Shown here: positions 32,938 through 42,796 of the stretch, piece after piece
Layout of the letters: each line of letters starts with the position of its first letter
Position numbering within the stretch: position 1 is the first letter of the stretch
NCBI GenBank assembly: GCA_963921355.3
Contig: OZ001190.1
Span: 434,001-498,000 of the forward strand
Reading direction: 5' to 3'
DNA: 64,000 nucleotides
From: CAWUEZ02 sp963921355
Lineage (GTDB): Bacteria > Pseudomonadota > Alphaproteobacteria > Thalassobaculales > Thalassobaculaceae
Program-made: the position numbers and the translations under genes
The notes under the pieces: generated by a model
The model's input: only the letters and a program-made list of their open reading frames with translations
Databases searched by the model: none
Told to the model about the DNA's origin: nothing

Positions 32938-32968
32938 TGGCCATCCCGCAACCTGATACCGACCCGTC

Positions 32969-33640
32969 ATGGCCAATTCAGCTCTGATCGCCCCGTCCAT
33001 CCTTTCCGCCGACTTCGCGAAGCTCGGTGAGGAGGTGCGCGCCGTCGACGCCGCCGGCGCCGACTGGATCCACGTCGATGTCATGGACGGCCATTTCGTG
33101 CCGAACATCACGATCGGACCGGCGGTCGTGAAGGCGCTGCGTCCGCACACCGACAAGCCGTTCGACGTGCACCTGATGATCGCTCCTGCCGATCCCTATG
33201 TGGCCGTGTTCGTGGACGCCGGCGCCGACATCGTCACGGTTCACCCGGAGGCCGGCCCTCACGTGCACCGGACCCTGCAACTGATCCGATCGCTGGGCGC
33301 CAAAGCGGGGATCGCCCTCAATCCGGGAACACCGGTCGAGGCCCTGGACAACGTCATGGACCTGGTGGACCTGATCCTGGTCATGACCGTCAATCCGGGT
33401 TTCGGGGGCCAGGCCTTCATCGAGACCCAGCTCGACAAGATCGCGGCCGCCCGCGCGCGGATCGACCGCAGCGGACGCGATATCCGGCTGGAAGTTGATG
33501 GTGGCGTTACACCGGCGACGGCACCGCGAGTGACTGCGGCCGGCGCCGACGTCCTGGTGGCCGGCACGGCGACCTTCGCCGGCGGTCCTTCTGCGTATGC
33601 AACCAACATCGCCGCAATCAAAGCCGCATCCGGGAGCTGA
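32969..33640 (+). CDS. rpe: Ribulose-phosphate 3-epimerase
   Basis: A 223-aa TIM-barrel enzyme interconverting ribulose 5-phosphate and xylulose 5-phosphate. Motifs include [13 protein letters not shown] at the N-terminus, [17 protein letters not shown] with metal-binding His and Asp, [20 protein letters not shown] and EVDGGV. The start is ATG 32969. It lies 31 bases after rsmB. Confidence 0.95.
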   Translation: MANSALIAPSILSADFAKLGEEVRAVDAAGADWIHVDVMDGHFVPNITIGPAVVKALRPHTDKPFDVHLMIAPADPYVAVFVDAGADIVTVHPEAGPHVHRTLQLIRSLGAKAGIALNPGTPVEALDNVMDLVDLILVMTVNPGFGGQAFIETQLDKIAAARARIDRSGRDIRLEVDGGVTPATAPRVTAAGADVLVAGTATFAGGPSAYATNIAAIKAASGS

Positions 33641-33682
33641 CGCAGAGGCACTCGGATCGGCAGGGACAGGATAGAGGATGCG

Positions 33683-35329
33683 ATGAGCAACGGGCGGGGA
33701 CTGTCGGCGCGGATGCGCGACGCCTATTTCGCCTCGCCGCTGCATCGTTGGCGGATCGCAGGTCCGGCACCCGAGGATTTCGCGGTCACCCTGACCGATG
33801 CCTGGCCCGGCGACCCTGATGGCGGCCGGGAGATTCTGGAAGGCACCTTCTCATTCGGTGCCACATCATCGACCCTTGGCGCCGATCCCTGGACCCAGGA
33901 CTCCCTGCCCCCCCACATGGCGGACGGTCTGCACCGGTTCGAATGGCTGCGGGATCTTCGGGATCTCGGCGGTGACGCGGCCCGGCGCCGGGCGCGGGAT
34001 CTCATTGGCGCCTGGCTCGACCGGCACGATCGCTGGCACCGCCACGCCTGGCGGCCGGACCTGCTGGGTGCCCGTCTCGCCGCCTGGATCGGTATGTTCG
34101 GCTTCTTCGGCGAATCCGCCGACGACTCCTTCCGCACGGCAGTCCTCGACAGCCTGGCGCGCCAACACCGCCATCTGCTCTCGGCCATCTCGTCCAGCCC
34201 ACAGGGCCCTGAGCAGTTCGAGACAATACGGGGCGCCATCATCGCATCGGTTGCGCTCGGCGCGACCGAGGACGTCCTGAAGTCGCTGACGGACCAGCTG
34301 GCCGCCGCGATCGACGCGCAGGTTCTGGGCGATGGCGGCCATCGATCCCGCGCCCCGACGATTCAGGCCGATGTCCTCGCGGCCCTGGTCGATGTACGTG
34401 CAGCGCTGCGTGCCGCCGACCGGGATCCGCCGGCGATCCTCGACAAGGCAATCCAGGACATGACCGGAGTTCTTCGGATGCTGCGTCACGGCGACGGCGG
34501 GCTGGCCCTGTTCAACGGCGCCGTAGAAGGACAGGTCTGGCGGTTGGACGCCCTGATCGCGCGGACTGAATCAAAGGCCCGGGCCGCCGTCTCCGCACCG
34601 GATATCGGGATCGAACGGATGACCGCCGGCCGCTCGATCGTGATCGTCGATGCCGGCGCTGCGACCGGGGCCGACGGCATGGCCCATGCGGGAACGCTGG
34701 CCTTCGAGCTTTCCGTGGGACGCGAGCGTCTTATCGTCAATTGCGGCGCCGCTCCAGGCGATCTGCGCTGGGAGACCGCCCTGCGGGCGTCGGCCGCCCA
34801 CTCGACCCTGGTGATCGATGACACGAACACATCGGAAATCCGGTCCGACGGCAGCTTGGGACGCCATGTCACCGCCGTCCGACAGGAGCGCTGGGAGGCC
34901 GAAGGCTCCGTCTGGTTGGAAGCCGAACACGACGGTTACCGGGACAGTCATTCGGTCCTGCACCGCCGGCGCCTGTATCTGGCGGCCGGGGGTGACGATC
35001 TGCGCGGCGAAGACACCGTCAGCTATACCGGCGGGCCGGGCCAGCGGCCGGTCGAGGCGGCGATCCGGTTTCACCTGCATCCCAGAATCTCGGCGTCGCT
35101 GGTGCAGAACGGGAACGCGGCGTTGCTGCGGACACCTTCCGGCGCGGGCTGGCGTCTGCGCTCCTCTGGCGGGCGCCTCGCGTTGAACGAGAGCGTGTAC
35201 TTCGGTCAGAGAGGTCGAATGCAACGCACCCGGCAACTGGTGATCACCGTTCCGCTAGACAGCGTTCGGGAGGCGGAGTCGGTCTCGATCAAATGGGGTC
35301 TGCGCCGGGAGGATCGACGCACCGCCTGA
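33683..35329 (+). CDS. Heparinase II/III family protein
   Basis: A 548-aa protein with an all-alpha N-terminal half and a beta-rich C-terminal half, as in the heparinase II/III-like (Hepar_II_III) family found beside rsmB and rpe in many alphaproteobacteria. Family-like features are RFEWLRDL, DLLGARLAAWIGMFGFF, FNGAVEGQVW near 275 and HSTLVIDDTNTSEIR near 375. No signal peptide is obvious. Alphaproteobacterial members are thought to act on acidic or envelope polysaccharide; the substrate here is unknown. Confidence 0.82.
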   Translation: MSNGRGLSARMRDAYFASPLHRWRIAGPAPEDFAVTLTDAWPGDPDGGREILEGTFSFGATSSTLGADPWTQDSLPPHMADGLHRFEWLRDLRDLGGDAARRRARDLIGAWLDRHDRWHRHAWRPDLLGARLAAWIGMFGFFGESADDSFRTAVLDSLARQHRHLLSAISSSPQGPEQFETIRGAIIASVALGATEDVLKSLTDQLAAAIDAQVLGDGGHRSRAPTIQADVLAALVDVRAALRAADRDPPAILDKAIQDMTGVLRMLRHGDGGLALFNGAVEGQVWRLDALIARTESKARAAVSAPDIGIERMTAGRSIVIVDAGAATGADGMAHAGTLAFELSVGRERLIVNCGAAPGDLRWETALRASAAHSTLVIDDTNTSEIRSDGSLGRHVTAVRQERWEAEGSVWLEAEHDGYRDSHSVLHRRRLYLAAGGDDLRGEDTVSYTGGPGQRPVEAAIRFHLHPRISASLVQNGNAALLRTPSGAGWRLRSSGGRLALNESVYFGQRGRMQRTRQLVITVPLDSVREAESVSIKWGLRREDRRTA

Positions 35330-35407
35330 CGAGGTCCGCTCGGCGATGGTCCCGAGAGCCGATCAGCATCTATCTCGGCCATTCCGGGGTGTGTATAAGC
35401 CTGCCCA

Positions 35408-36427
35408 ATGCTGTTCCCCATCAGTCTCGTGTTCGCCGCGTTGATCCTGTCCTGCGTCGGGACATGGCTGCTGCTTGGGACCCTGCGCCGCCGTGCCGTT
35501 CTGGATCTGCCAAACGACCGATCGAGTCATTCGGTGCCGATTCCGCGCGGCGGCGGCCTGGCGGTCGTTGCCGCCATCGCGGTCACCTGGCTGATCTGGG
35601 CACTGTCCACCGGACAGGACATCGTGCTCTGGGGCGCTCCGGTCGTCGGCGCCATCGGTCTGGCTATCCTGTCCTTTGCCGACGACATCCGGTCTCTGCC
35701 CGCCTCCGTCCGACTCAGCGGCCATGCCGCCGCCGTCGGCCTCGGTCTCTGGGCAACAGGTGGCACGGGCGCTTTCGCGGCTTTCCTGCCGCCGGTGCTC
35801 GACCTGCCGATCACCGCACTCGCCTGGCTCTGGTTCATCAATCTCTACAACTTCATGGATGGGATCGACGGCATCGTCGGCGTCGAGACAATCGCGATCG
35901 GGGTCGGCGTCTCGGGGCTGACGGTGGTCGCCATCGCACCGGCCAGCTTCGCCATCCCCAGCCTGCTCGTCGCGTCGGCGACGGTCGGTTTCCTGATCTG
36001 GAACTGGCACCCCGCCCGCATCTTTCTGGGCGACGCGGGCAGCGTACCCGTCGGCTATCTGATCGGTTTCATGCTGATCGCCATGGCCGGCAACGACACC
36101 GGCAACGGCACGGCCCTGGCAGCCGCAATCCTGCTGCCACTGGTCTTCGAGATCGATGCGACCGTCACCCTGGCGCGGCGCCTAGTCCAGGGCAAACGCC
36201 CGACAGAGGCCCACCGGGAACACGCCTACCAGCGCGCGGTTCAGGGCGGTTGGAGCCACGCCCGCGTGTGTCTGCTGATCACCGGCGTGAACATCGTGCT
36301 CATTGCGCTCGCCACCGCCACCTCGACCCTTCAACCGGTCCCGGCCCTGATCCTCGGCGTCGGCGTTACGGTCGTCGCCATCCGGTTCCTGTCCCGGATC
36401 GGGCAAGCCGAAGGCCGGCAGGCGTGA
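35408..36427 (+). CDS. WbpL/WecA-type undecaprenyl-phosphate sugar-1-phosphate transferase
   Basis: A 339-aa polytopic membrane enzyme (about ten helices) of the MraY/WecA family. It starts O-antigen or related glycan synthesis by moving an amino-sugar phosphate onto undecaprenyl phosphate. Family motifs: PIPRGGGLAV near 35, SFADDIRSLP (Asp-Asp), NLYNFMDGIDGI, FLGDAGS and AHREHAYQR at the cytoplasmic loop. A TATAAG box lies only 8 bases ahead of ATG 35408 with no clear Shine-Dalgarno, so a leaderless mRNA is possible. It overlaps the broken epimerase gene by four bases (GTGA). Confidence 0.9.
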   Translation: MLFPISLVFAALILSCVGTWLLLGTLRRRAVLDLPNDRSSHSVPIPRGGGLAVVAAIAVTWLIWALSTGQDIVLWGAPVVGAIGLAILSFADDIRSLPASVRLSGHAAAVGLGLWATGGTGAFAAFLPPVLDLPITALAWLWFINLYNFMDGIDGIVGVETIAIGVGVSGLTVVAIAPASFAIPSLLVASATVGFLIWNWHPARIFLGDAGSVPVGYLIGFMLIAMAGNDTGNGTALAAAILLPLVFEIDATVTLARRLVQGKRPTEAHREHAYQRAVQGGWSHARVCLLITGVNIVLIALATATSTLQPVPALILGVGVTVVAIRFLSRIGQAEGRQA

Positions 36428-37388
36428 CGACTGTTCTCGTCACCGGAGCCACCGGCTATGTCGGCCGCGCCCTGCTGCAGGACCTGGAGCGGGCCGGACA
36501 CGTGGTGCGTGCCGCCGTGCGCACCACCGACCGGCTGCCGGCCCACTGGCACGACCGCGCGGTCACGGTCGGCGACATCGGACCGGACACTGCCTTGGAA
36601 TCAGCCCTCGGCGGCATCGAGACGATCGTGCACCTCGCCGATCCTGGCGTTCCCCCGGGCGACCCGGATGGCAGGGGCGCACGGGTGATCGTTGCGGGGA
36701 CCGAGCGACTGCTGCAAGCGGCGGGGGTGGCCGGTGTGCGCCGGATCGTGTTCGTCAGCTCGGTCAAGGCGATGGGCGAGGTGACCGGTCCGGACGGTGC
36801 GGACGAGACCGTCCTCCCGCAGCCCCAGGACGCCCATGTGCGGTGAAGTTGGCCGCGGAGAAACTGGTGCTGGAGGGACCGGTCGAGGGAGTGGTGATCC
36901 GCTCGCCGGCCATTTACGGGCGCGGCAGCGCCGGCAATATCCGCCAGATGATCGACTTGCTGCGCACCGCGCCGCCGATCCTGCCGCTCGGATACAGCGG
37001 CAACCGCCGCTCCTTCGTTCACCGCACCAACCTTGTCAGCGCCCTCATCGCCTGCGTCGAGCGGAGCCAGGCTGCGGGACGCACCTTCCTCGTGACCGAC
37101 GGGGCGCCGGAGTCCACCGGTGTCTTGACTCGTCGGATCCTGAAGGCGCTCAACCGACGGGCGCTCGTGTTGCCGATTCCCGGCGCGGTTCTGCGTCGGC
37201 TGTGCGCCGCCCGCTGGGGTCCCGAGGCCGCCCGACGGCTGGTCGACTCCTACGCGTTCGACGACACCGCGATCCGCCAAACCCTGGGATGGACGTCCGC
37301 CATCGATCCGGACACCGCCATGGCCGACGCAGTAGTCCTCGGGCCGGATCCGCTTCTCGATGGCGGACCTCCGGGAACCCCGTGCTAA
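36424..37388 (+). pseudogene. NAD-dependent sugar epimerase/dehydratase (WbpV-like), frameshifted
   Basis: The first part (GTG 36424 to TGA 36844-36846) holds the NAD-binding VLVTGATGYVGRAL and a C-terminal VSSVKAMGE. The second part continues in another frame from AAG 36846 (KLAAEKLVLEG...RSPAIYGRG). One missing base at about 36843-36846 (CGGTGAAG where CGG-TNG-AAG would fit) joins them. The catalytic Tyr of YxxxK is also changed: at 36835-36837 the codon is CAT (His) followed by V-R-x-K. So even a repaired frame would lack the tyrosine. It lies between WbpL- and WbpM-like genes; this trio serves O-antigen sugar synthesis in Pseudomonas. A sequencing error could explain the frameshift but not easily both changes. 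Confidence 0.8.
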
Positions 37389-37460
37389 AGTGATCCTTGT
37401 GCCCAGGGTGGTTTCAGTTCCTGCGAGTCCCGGACCGGGCGATTTGCATATGTTGACCGC

Positions 37461-39365
37461 ATGACGTCCCGCGCTTTTCGCCGCTCCCTGCTGATCATCG
37501 CCCACGACACCGTGCTGGCAGCGCTTTCCTTTCCGCTCGCGCTGTATCTGCGACTCGGCGACGAAATAGCCGGGTGGCCCGACCAGGTTGTCGAGTTCGG
37601 CGCGGGCGTCTTTACGGTGACGGCGGTCGCGGTGTTCCTGATGGTTCGCCTCGACACCGCCGTCTGGCGCTACACCTCGGTCGGCGACCTCGCGCGCATT
37701 GTCCGCGCCGTGGCGCTGATCATTGCCGTGTTCCTGGTCATCCAGTTCGCCGTCACCCGGCTGGAGGACCTGCCGCGGTCATTCCTGCTGATCGAGTTCG
37801 CGCTCCTCACCGGATTGCTCGCCCTGCCGCGCGTCGCCTACCGCTTCAGCAAGGACGGTACGCTTGCCGCGCTGTTCGAACGCAACGCCCAGAACCGCGT
37901 TCCCGTTCTCCTGGTTGGCGCCGGCGACGGTGCCGATCTGTTCATCCGCGAGATGTCGCGCGGACACGATGCCCCCTATCGCGTGGCGGCCATCGTCGAC
38001 GACCGCGACACTCGAACCGGGCGGCGGATTCGCGGCGTTCCCGTGCTCGGCGATCTCTCCGATCTCGAGCGGGTTGCCGACGACCTGGACCGCCAGGGCC
38101 AGCGTCCCCAGCGGATCGTCGTGACCCGGCGGCATATGGACGGTGCTCTGGTTCGCGACGTGGTCGATCAGGCCGATCGCCTCGGCATCCCGGTGAGCCG
38201 GATGCCGACCTTGAGCGCGCTTGAGAGCCCGGCCGACGGGCCCATGGCGCTGCGACCCATCAATGTCGAGGACGTGCTGGGCCGCCCGCAAGCGACACTG
38301 GACCGCGCCGCTATGCAACGGTTGCTGGCCGGCCGGCGGGTTCTGGTCACCGGGGCCGGCGGAACGATCGGCGCCGAACTGTCACGCCAGATCGCGCATC
38401 TGGCGCCCGCCCATATCGCGCTCCTGGACCAGTCAGAGTATGCGCTCTACCGGATCGACCTCGAGTTGTCCGAGACCCAGCCGGATGTCGACCGTTCTTC
38501 GATGATCGGCGACGTCCGGGACCGCGCCCGGGTCGAGCAGGCCATCGCCGCCTGCCGACCGGACATCGTGTTCCATGCCGCCGCGCTGAAACATGTTCCG
38601 CTGATGGAGGCGAATGTCGACGACGCGGTTCTGACCAATGCGATCGGCACGCGGATCGTCGCGGATGCGGCGCGTGCCGCTGGGGTCGATACCCTGGTGC
38701 TGATTTCCACGGACAAGGCCGTCAATCCCACCAACGTGATGGGGGCAACCAAGCGCCTGGCCGAAGCCTATTGTCAGGCGATGGACGTCGAAGGCGGCAC
38801 AAGATTCGTCACCACCCGGTTCGGCAATGTCCTGGGGTCGACCGGCTCGGTCGTGCCGCTGTTCCAGCGTCAGCTCGAGCGGGGCGGCCCGCTCACCGTC
38901 ACCCATCCCGACATCACCCGGTATTTCATGACCGTACGCGAAGCGGTCGAACTGGTTCTTCAGGCCGCCGCCCTGGAGACCACCGAGGATCGCGAGCGCG
39001 GCGGCATCACCGTACTCGACATGGGGGAACCGGTCCGCATCGTCGACCTCGCCCGACAGATGATCCGCCTGGCCGGACTGGAACCGGACAAGGACGTTGC
39101 CATCGTTTTCACCGGGTTGCGACCGGGCGAGAAACTCCACGAGGAACTCTTCCACGGCGGCGAGGCGCTTGAGGCAACCGCGATCCCCGCGATCCAACGG
39201 GCCCGGCCGCGGACGTCGGATCTGGCGCTGATCGAGCGCGGCCTTGACGACCTCGAAGCGTCGGCACGGGCCAGGTCCACCGCCGCGACGACAGATGTGC
39301 TGGGCCGCATGGTGCCGGAGTACGAGGGCAGCCCATCTCCGCGACCGGTGGCCGAAAGCGGATGA
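37461..39365 (+). CDS. WbpM/CapD-type nucleotide-sugar 4,6-dehydratase, membrane-bound
   Basis: A 634-aa enzyme that dehydrates UDP-GlcNAc at C4,6 for amino-sugar O-antigen residues. Four N-terminal helices (about 5-120) anchor it; a first Rossmann-like part (VLLVGAGDGADLF) and the catalytic short-chain dehydrogenase domain follow, with VTGAGGTIGAEL near 298, DVRD and HAAALKHVPLME. As in WbpM, the usual YxxxK is MxxxK (Met427, Lys431). Length and layout match full-length WbpM/FlaA1-related membrane proteins. It is third of the WbpL-epimerase-WbpM set and is intact. Confidence 0.92.
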   Translation: MTSRAFRRSLLIIAHDTVLAALSFPLALYLRLGDEIAGWPDQVVEFGAGVFTVTAVAVFLMVRLDTAVWRYTSVGDLARIVRAVALIIAVFLVIQFAVTRLEDLPRSFLLIEFALLTGLLALPRVAYRFSKDGTLAALFERNAQNRVPVLLVGAGDGADLFIREMSRGHDAPYRVAAIVDDRDTRTGRRIRGVPVLGDLSDLERVADDLDRQGQRPQRIVVTRRHMDGALVRDVVDQADRLGIPVSRMPTLSALESPADGPMALRPINVEDVLGRPQATLDRAAMQRLLAGRRVLVTGAGGTIGAELSRQIAHLAPAHIALLDQSEYALYRIDLELSETQPDVDRSSMIGDVRDRARVEQAIAACRPDIVFHAAALKHVPLMEANVDDAVLTNAIGTRIVADAARAAGVDTLVLISTDKAVNPTNVMGATKRLAEAYCQAMDVEGGTRFVTTRFGNVLGSTGSVVPLFQRQLERGGPLTVTHPDITRYFMTVREAVELVLQAAALETTEDRERGGITVLDMGEPVRIVDLARQMIRLAGLEPDKDVAIVFTGLRPGEKLHEELFHGGEALEATAIPAIQRARPRTSDLALIERGLDDLEASARARSTAATTDVLGRMVPEYEGSPSPRPVAESG

Positions 39366-39398
39366 CCGCAGCGGCAAACAAGCTTCAGACGACCGACC

Positions 39399-40367
39399 GT
39401 GGCTGATCCCCAAAGCGGGTTGCGCCGGGCCCTGGCCGGGCCCCTTGCCGGCATCCTGATGATGGCCATCGCTGCCGCCGCCTTCAGCGTGATGCATGCC
39501 GGTATCCGCCATGTCAGCAGCGACATGCATCCCTTCGAGATCGCCTTTTTCCGAGTGGTCTTCGGCTTCGTCGCCCTGGCCCCCATCTTCCTGCGGGACG
39601 GCTGGGCGCCGCTGGTCACCACCAAGCTTCGGTTGTTCGGGATCCGAGGTGCCCTGAACGCCGGCGCCATGCTGATGTTCTTTTACAGTCTGGCGATCAC
39701 GCCGCTGGCGACGGTGGCGGCCCTCGGGTTCACCGCCCCGCTGTTCGCCACCCTGCTGGCGATGCTGTTCCTGGGTGAGGTCGTGCGTCTCCGGCGCTGG
39801 ACCGCGATCATCCTCGGCTTCGTCGGCGCCATGGTCATCCTGCGACCAGGCGTTATCGAGGTCGGGCTCGGACCGTTGCTGGTTCTGGGGTCGTCCGTGG
39901 TCTGGGCGGTCGCGCTGATGATCATCAAGGTGCTGACCCGGACCGAATCCAGCGTGACGATCACCGCCTATGCGTCGATCTTCCTGTCGCCGGTCTGTCT
40001 GGTCGCGGCCCTGCCGTTCTGGGTCTGGCCGTCACTTGAGCAACTGATCTGGCTGGCCGCCATCGGCGTGATCGGCACCATCGCGCAGACGGCGATGAAC
40101 CAATCGTTCAAGCTGGCCGACGCGTCCGCGGTCCTTCCCGTGGACTTCTCGAAGCTGCTGTGGGCAGCGGCGATCGGTTACACGCTGTTCGGCGAAGTCC
40201 CCGACCTCTGGACCTGGATCGGCGGCGCCATGATCTTCGGCAGCGCGACCTATATCGGGATCCGGGAAGCCCGGCTGAAGAAAGAAGGCCGGTTGCCCGA
40301 GAGTCCGCCGTCCACGGCGGTCGATCGCGCACCTCCGGTCGCCCCGCGCGACGATCGCGTGCCCTGA
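39399..40367 (+). CDS. DMT family (EamA) transporter
   Basis: A 322-aa membrane protein with ten predicted helices in two EamA repeats (starting near residues 15 and 155), typical of drug/metabolite exporters. The Pro-rich tail after residue 295 is cytoplasmic and not conserved-looking. Start GTG 39399. Substrate unknown; it follows the O-antigen-type genes by 33 bases. Confidence 0.85.
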   Translation: MADPQSGLRRALAGPLAGILMMAIAAAAFSVMHAGIRHVSSDMHPFEIAFFRVVFGFVALAPIFLRDGWAPLVTTKLRLFGIRGALNAGAMLMFFYSLAITPLATVAALGFTAPLFATLLAMLFLGEVVRLRRWTAIILGFVGAMVILRPGVIEVGLGPLLVLGSSVVWAVALMIIKVLTRTESSVTITAYASIFLSPVCLVAALPFWVWPSLEQLIWLAAIGVIGTIAQTAMNQSFKLADASAVLPVDFSKLLWAAAIGYTLFGEVPDLWTWIGGAMIFGSATYIGIREARLKKEGRLPESPPSTAVDRAPPVAPRDDRVP

Positions 40368-40378
40368 ACCGCGATGCG

Positions 40379-41053
40379 ATGGCTGCCGTTCTGATCGCCC
40401 CTTTGATCGCCCCCCTGGCCACCATCGCCTCGACCGCGCTGTGGTGCGCAGCCGGCGCCCACGTCCTCAACCGTCTCCATCATGCCGGCTTCCTTCGCGA
40501 CGGGGTGCTGGGACTCGGCCTGCTGACGGCCCTGGTCCTGGCGATGCCGGGTTTCCTGACCGGCGCCGTCGCCGGTACGGATCCCGGGGGATTCTCGACC
40601 CTGACGGTGTCGGCTCAGTTCGGACTCGCCGCTCTGTCCGTCAGCCTCGCCGCCCTCGCCTGTGCGGCGAACGGCCTGAAATCCCGCTGGCTGAGCAACC
40701 GCCTCAGCCCGTACTGGCACCGCCTGGCCATCGACCTTCCGCTCACTGCGGTCCTGGCGGTGATCGCCGTCGAACTGTCCTTCCAGATCTTCTACGCCTA
40801 CTACCAGATCGTGATTCCCGGCCTGCCGGCCCAATGGGTCATCGGCCTGCCTGATATCGGCCGACTGCTGGCCGACATGGCCGTCTGGTCGGATGCGGGC
40901 CTGGGCGCACGCCTGCGCGGCGCCACCATCTGGGTGCTGCTGGTTCAGACCGCGCTCGCCGGCCACGGTTACCGGCCGCCTGGCCGGGCGGCGCTGCTCG
41001 GCGCCGGGGTCGCAGCGGGACTGCACGGGGCTCGCGTGCTGCTGGCCGGTTGA
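40379..41053 (+). CDS. Hypothetical membrane protein
   Basis: A 224-aa protein with about six hydrophobic helices (near 5-30, 45-65, 75-100, 115-150, 180-195 and 205-222). I recognise no family. A Tyr-rich stretch FQIFYAYYQIV follows helix four. The start ATG 40379 is 11 bases past the DMT stop. It is probably cotranscribed with that gene and lies upstream of purH. Confidence 0.65.
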   Translation: MAAVLIAPLIAPLATIASTALWCAAGAHVLNRLHHAGFLRDGVLGLGLLTALVLAMPGFLTGAVAGTDPGGFSTLTVSAQFGLAALSVSLAALACAANGLKSRWLSNRLSPYWHRLAIDLPLTAVLAVIAVELSFQIFYAYYQIVIPGLPAQWVIGLPDIGRLLADMAVWSDAGLGARLRGATIWVLLVQTALAGHGYRPPGRAALLGAGVAAGLHGARVLLAG

Positions 41054-41115
41054 CCCGCAGGCCCGCAGCGGAGATAAGCGCGCGTCCCCTTCCTTGAACA
41101 GAGGCCGCCCCGCCC

Positions 41116-42705
41116 ATGGCTGCACCCGATCTGGTCCCCGTCGCCCGCGCATTGATCTCGGTCTCCGATAAGACGGGCCTGACCGACTTCGCGCGCGCCC
41201 TTGCGGACCGGGGCGTCGAGATCCTGTCGACCGGCGGCACGGCACGGACCCTCAGCGAGGCGGGCATTCCGGTGATTGAAGTCGCCGACCGCACCGGCTT
41301 TCCCGAGATCATGGACGGCCGGGTGAAGACTCTCCATCCGGTGATCCACGGCGGTTTGCTCGGGCGCCGCGATGATGACGCCCATGTCGCCGCCATGGCG
41401 GAACACGGGATCGGTCCGATCGACCTGCTGGTGGTCAACCTCTACCCGTTCGAGGAAACCCGGGCCCGGGGTGCCGGCTACGACGAAACCGTCGAGAACA
41501 TCGACATCGGCGGCCCCGCCATGATCCGGGCGGCTTCCAAGAACCACGACTTCGTCGCCGTGGTGGTCGATGTCGAAGACTACGCGACCGTGCTGGAGGA
41601 TCTGGACAGCCACGGCGGCGCCACCAGCCGGGCGCTGCGGCAGAAACTGGCCGGGATCGCCTATGGCCGGACGGCCGCCTATGACGCCGCCATCGCCGGT
41701 TGGCTCGCGGGTGAGACTGGCGAGGCCTTTCCGCGCCGCATCACCGTCGCCGGATCCAGCCCCCAGATTCTGCGCTACGGCGAGAACCCGCACCAGGAGG
41801 CGGCGTTCTACAAGACCGTTGATGCCCGTCCCGGAGTCGCGACCGCGGAGCAGCTGATGGGCAAACCGGTCAGCTACAACAACCTCAACGACACCGACGC
41901 CGCCTACGAACTGGCCGCCGAGTTGGACGACCCGGCGGTCGCCATCATCAAGCATGCCAACCCCTGCGGGGTCGCCGTCGCCGCCAGCCTGAGCGCGGCC
42001 TGGGATTCGGCCCTCGCCTGCGATCCGGTCAGCGCCTATGGCGGCATCGTCGCCGTCAACCGGCCTCTGGACGGCGAGACGGCCGAGAAGATCGGAAAGA
42101 TCTTCACCGAGGTCATCATCGCGCCGGAATTCGACGACGCGGCGATCGCGGTGTTCGCCGGCAAGAAGAACGCCCGCACCCTGCTGCGGACCGGAACCCT
42201 GCCGGATCCGGTGGCGCCGGGGTTGGCGCTGAAGAACCTCGCCGGCGGCCTGCTCGTTCAGTCCCGCGATGCCGGCCGGGTCGCCGAGAGCGCGTTGAAG
42301 GTTGTCACCAAGCGGGCACCGACCGAGGCCGAGATGGCGGATCTGCTGCTCGCGTTCCGGATCGCCAAGCACGTGAAGTCGAACACGATCGTCTACGTCA
42401 AGGACGGCGCCACCGCCGGCATCGGTGCCGGTCAGATGAGCCGGGTGGATTCCGCCCGCATCGCCGCCCAGAAAGCACGCGAGGCCGCCGAGGCCGCCGG
42501 TTGGGATGAGCCCCGCACCATCGGCTCAGCGGCCGCCTCCGACGCCTTCTTCCCGTTCCCCGACGGTCTGATCACTGTGGCCGAGGCCGGGGCGACGGCC
42601 ATCATCCAGCCCGGCGGTTCGATCCGCGACGAGGAAGTGATCGCCGCCGCCGACGCCCGGGACATCGCCATGGTCTTCACTGGCATGCGGCATTTCCGGC
42701 ACTGA
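41116..42705 (+). CDS. purH: Bifunctional AICAR transformylase / IMP cyclohydrolase
   Basis: A 529-aa enzyme for the last two steps of IMP synthesis, the same length as in E. coli. The N-terminal cyclohydrolase domain shows [24 protein letters not shown] and [10 protein letters not shown]. The C-terminal transformylase domain has IIKHANPCG with Lys279-His280 (the Lys-His catalytic pair), [12 protein letters not shown] and the end [10 protein letters not shown]...[10 protein letters not shown]. No defects seen. Confidence 0.97.
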   Translation: MAAPDLVPVARALISVSDKTGLTDFARALADRGVEILSTGGTARTLSEAGIPVIEVADRTGFPEIMDGRVKTLHPVIHGGLLGRRDDDAHVAAMAEHGIGPIDLLVVNLYPFEETRARGAGYDETVENIDIGGPAMIRAASKNHDFVAVVVDVEDYATVLEDLDSHGGATSRALRQKLAGIAYGRTAAYDAAIAGWLAGETGEAFPRRITVAGSSPQILRYGENPHQEAAFYKTVDARPGVATAEQLMGKPVSYNNLNDTDAAYELAAELDDPAVAIIKHANPCGVAVAASLSAAWDSALACDPVSAYGGIVAVNRPLDGETAEKIGKIFTEVIIAPEFDDAAIAVFAGKKNARTLLRTGTLPDPVAPGLALKNLAGGLLVQSRDAGRVAESALKVVTKRAPTEAEMADLLLAFRIAKHVKSNTIVYVKDGATAGIGAGQMSRVDSARIAAQKAREAAEAAGWDEPRTIGSAAASDAFFPFPDGLITVAEAGATAIIQPGGSIRDEEVIAAADARDIAMVFTGMRHFRH

Positions 42706-42796
42706 CCGGTCCCCTTGCCGTCCTCTCTACGACGGGTGATGCTTGACCGGGTGAACAGACCGGCGGACAGCGCCGGAACGTGAGGACGAAGCGACC

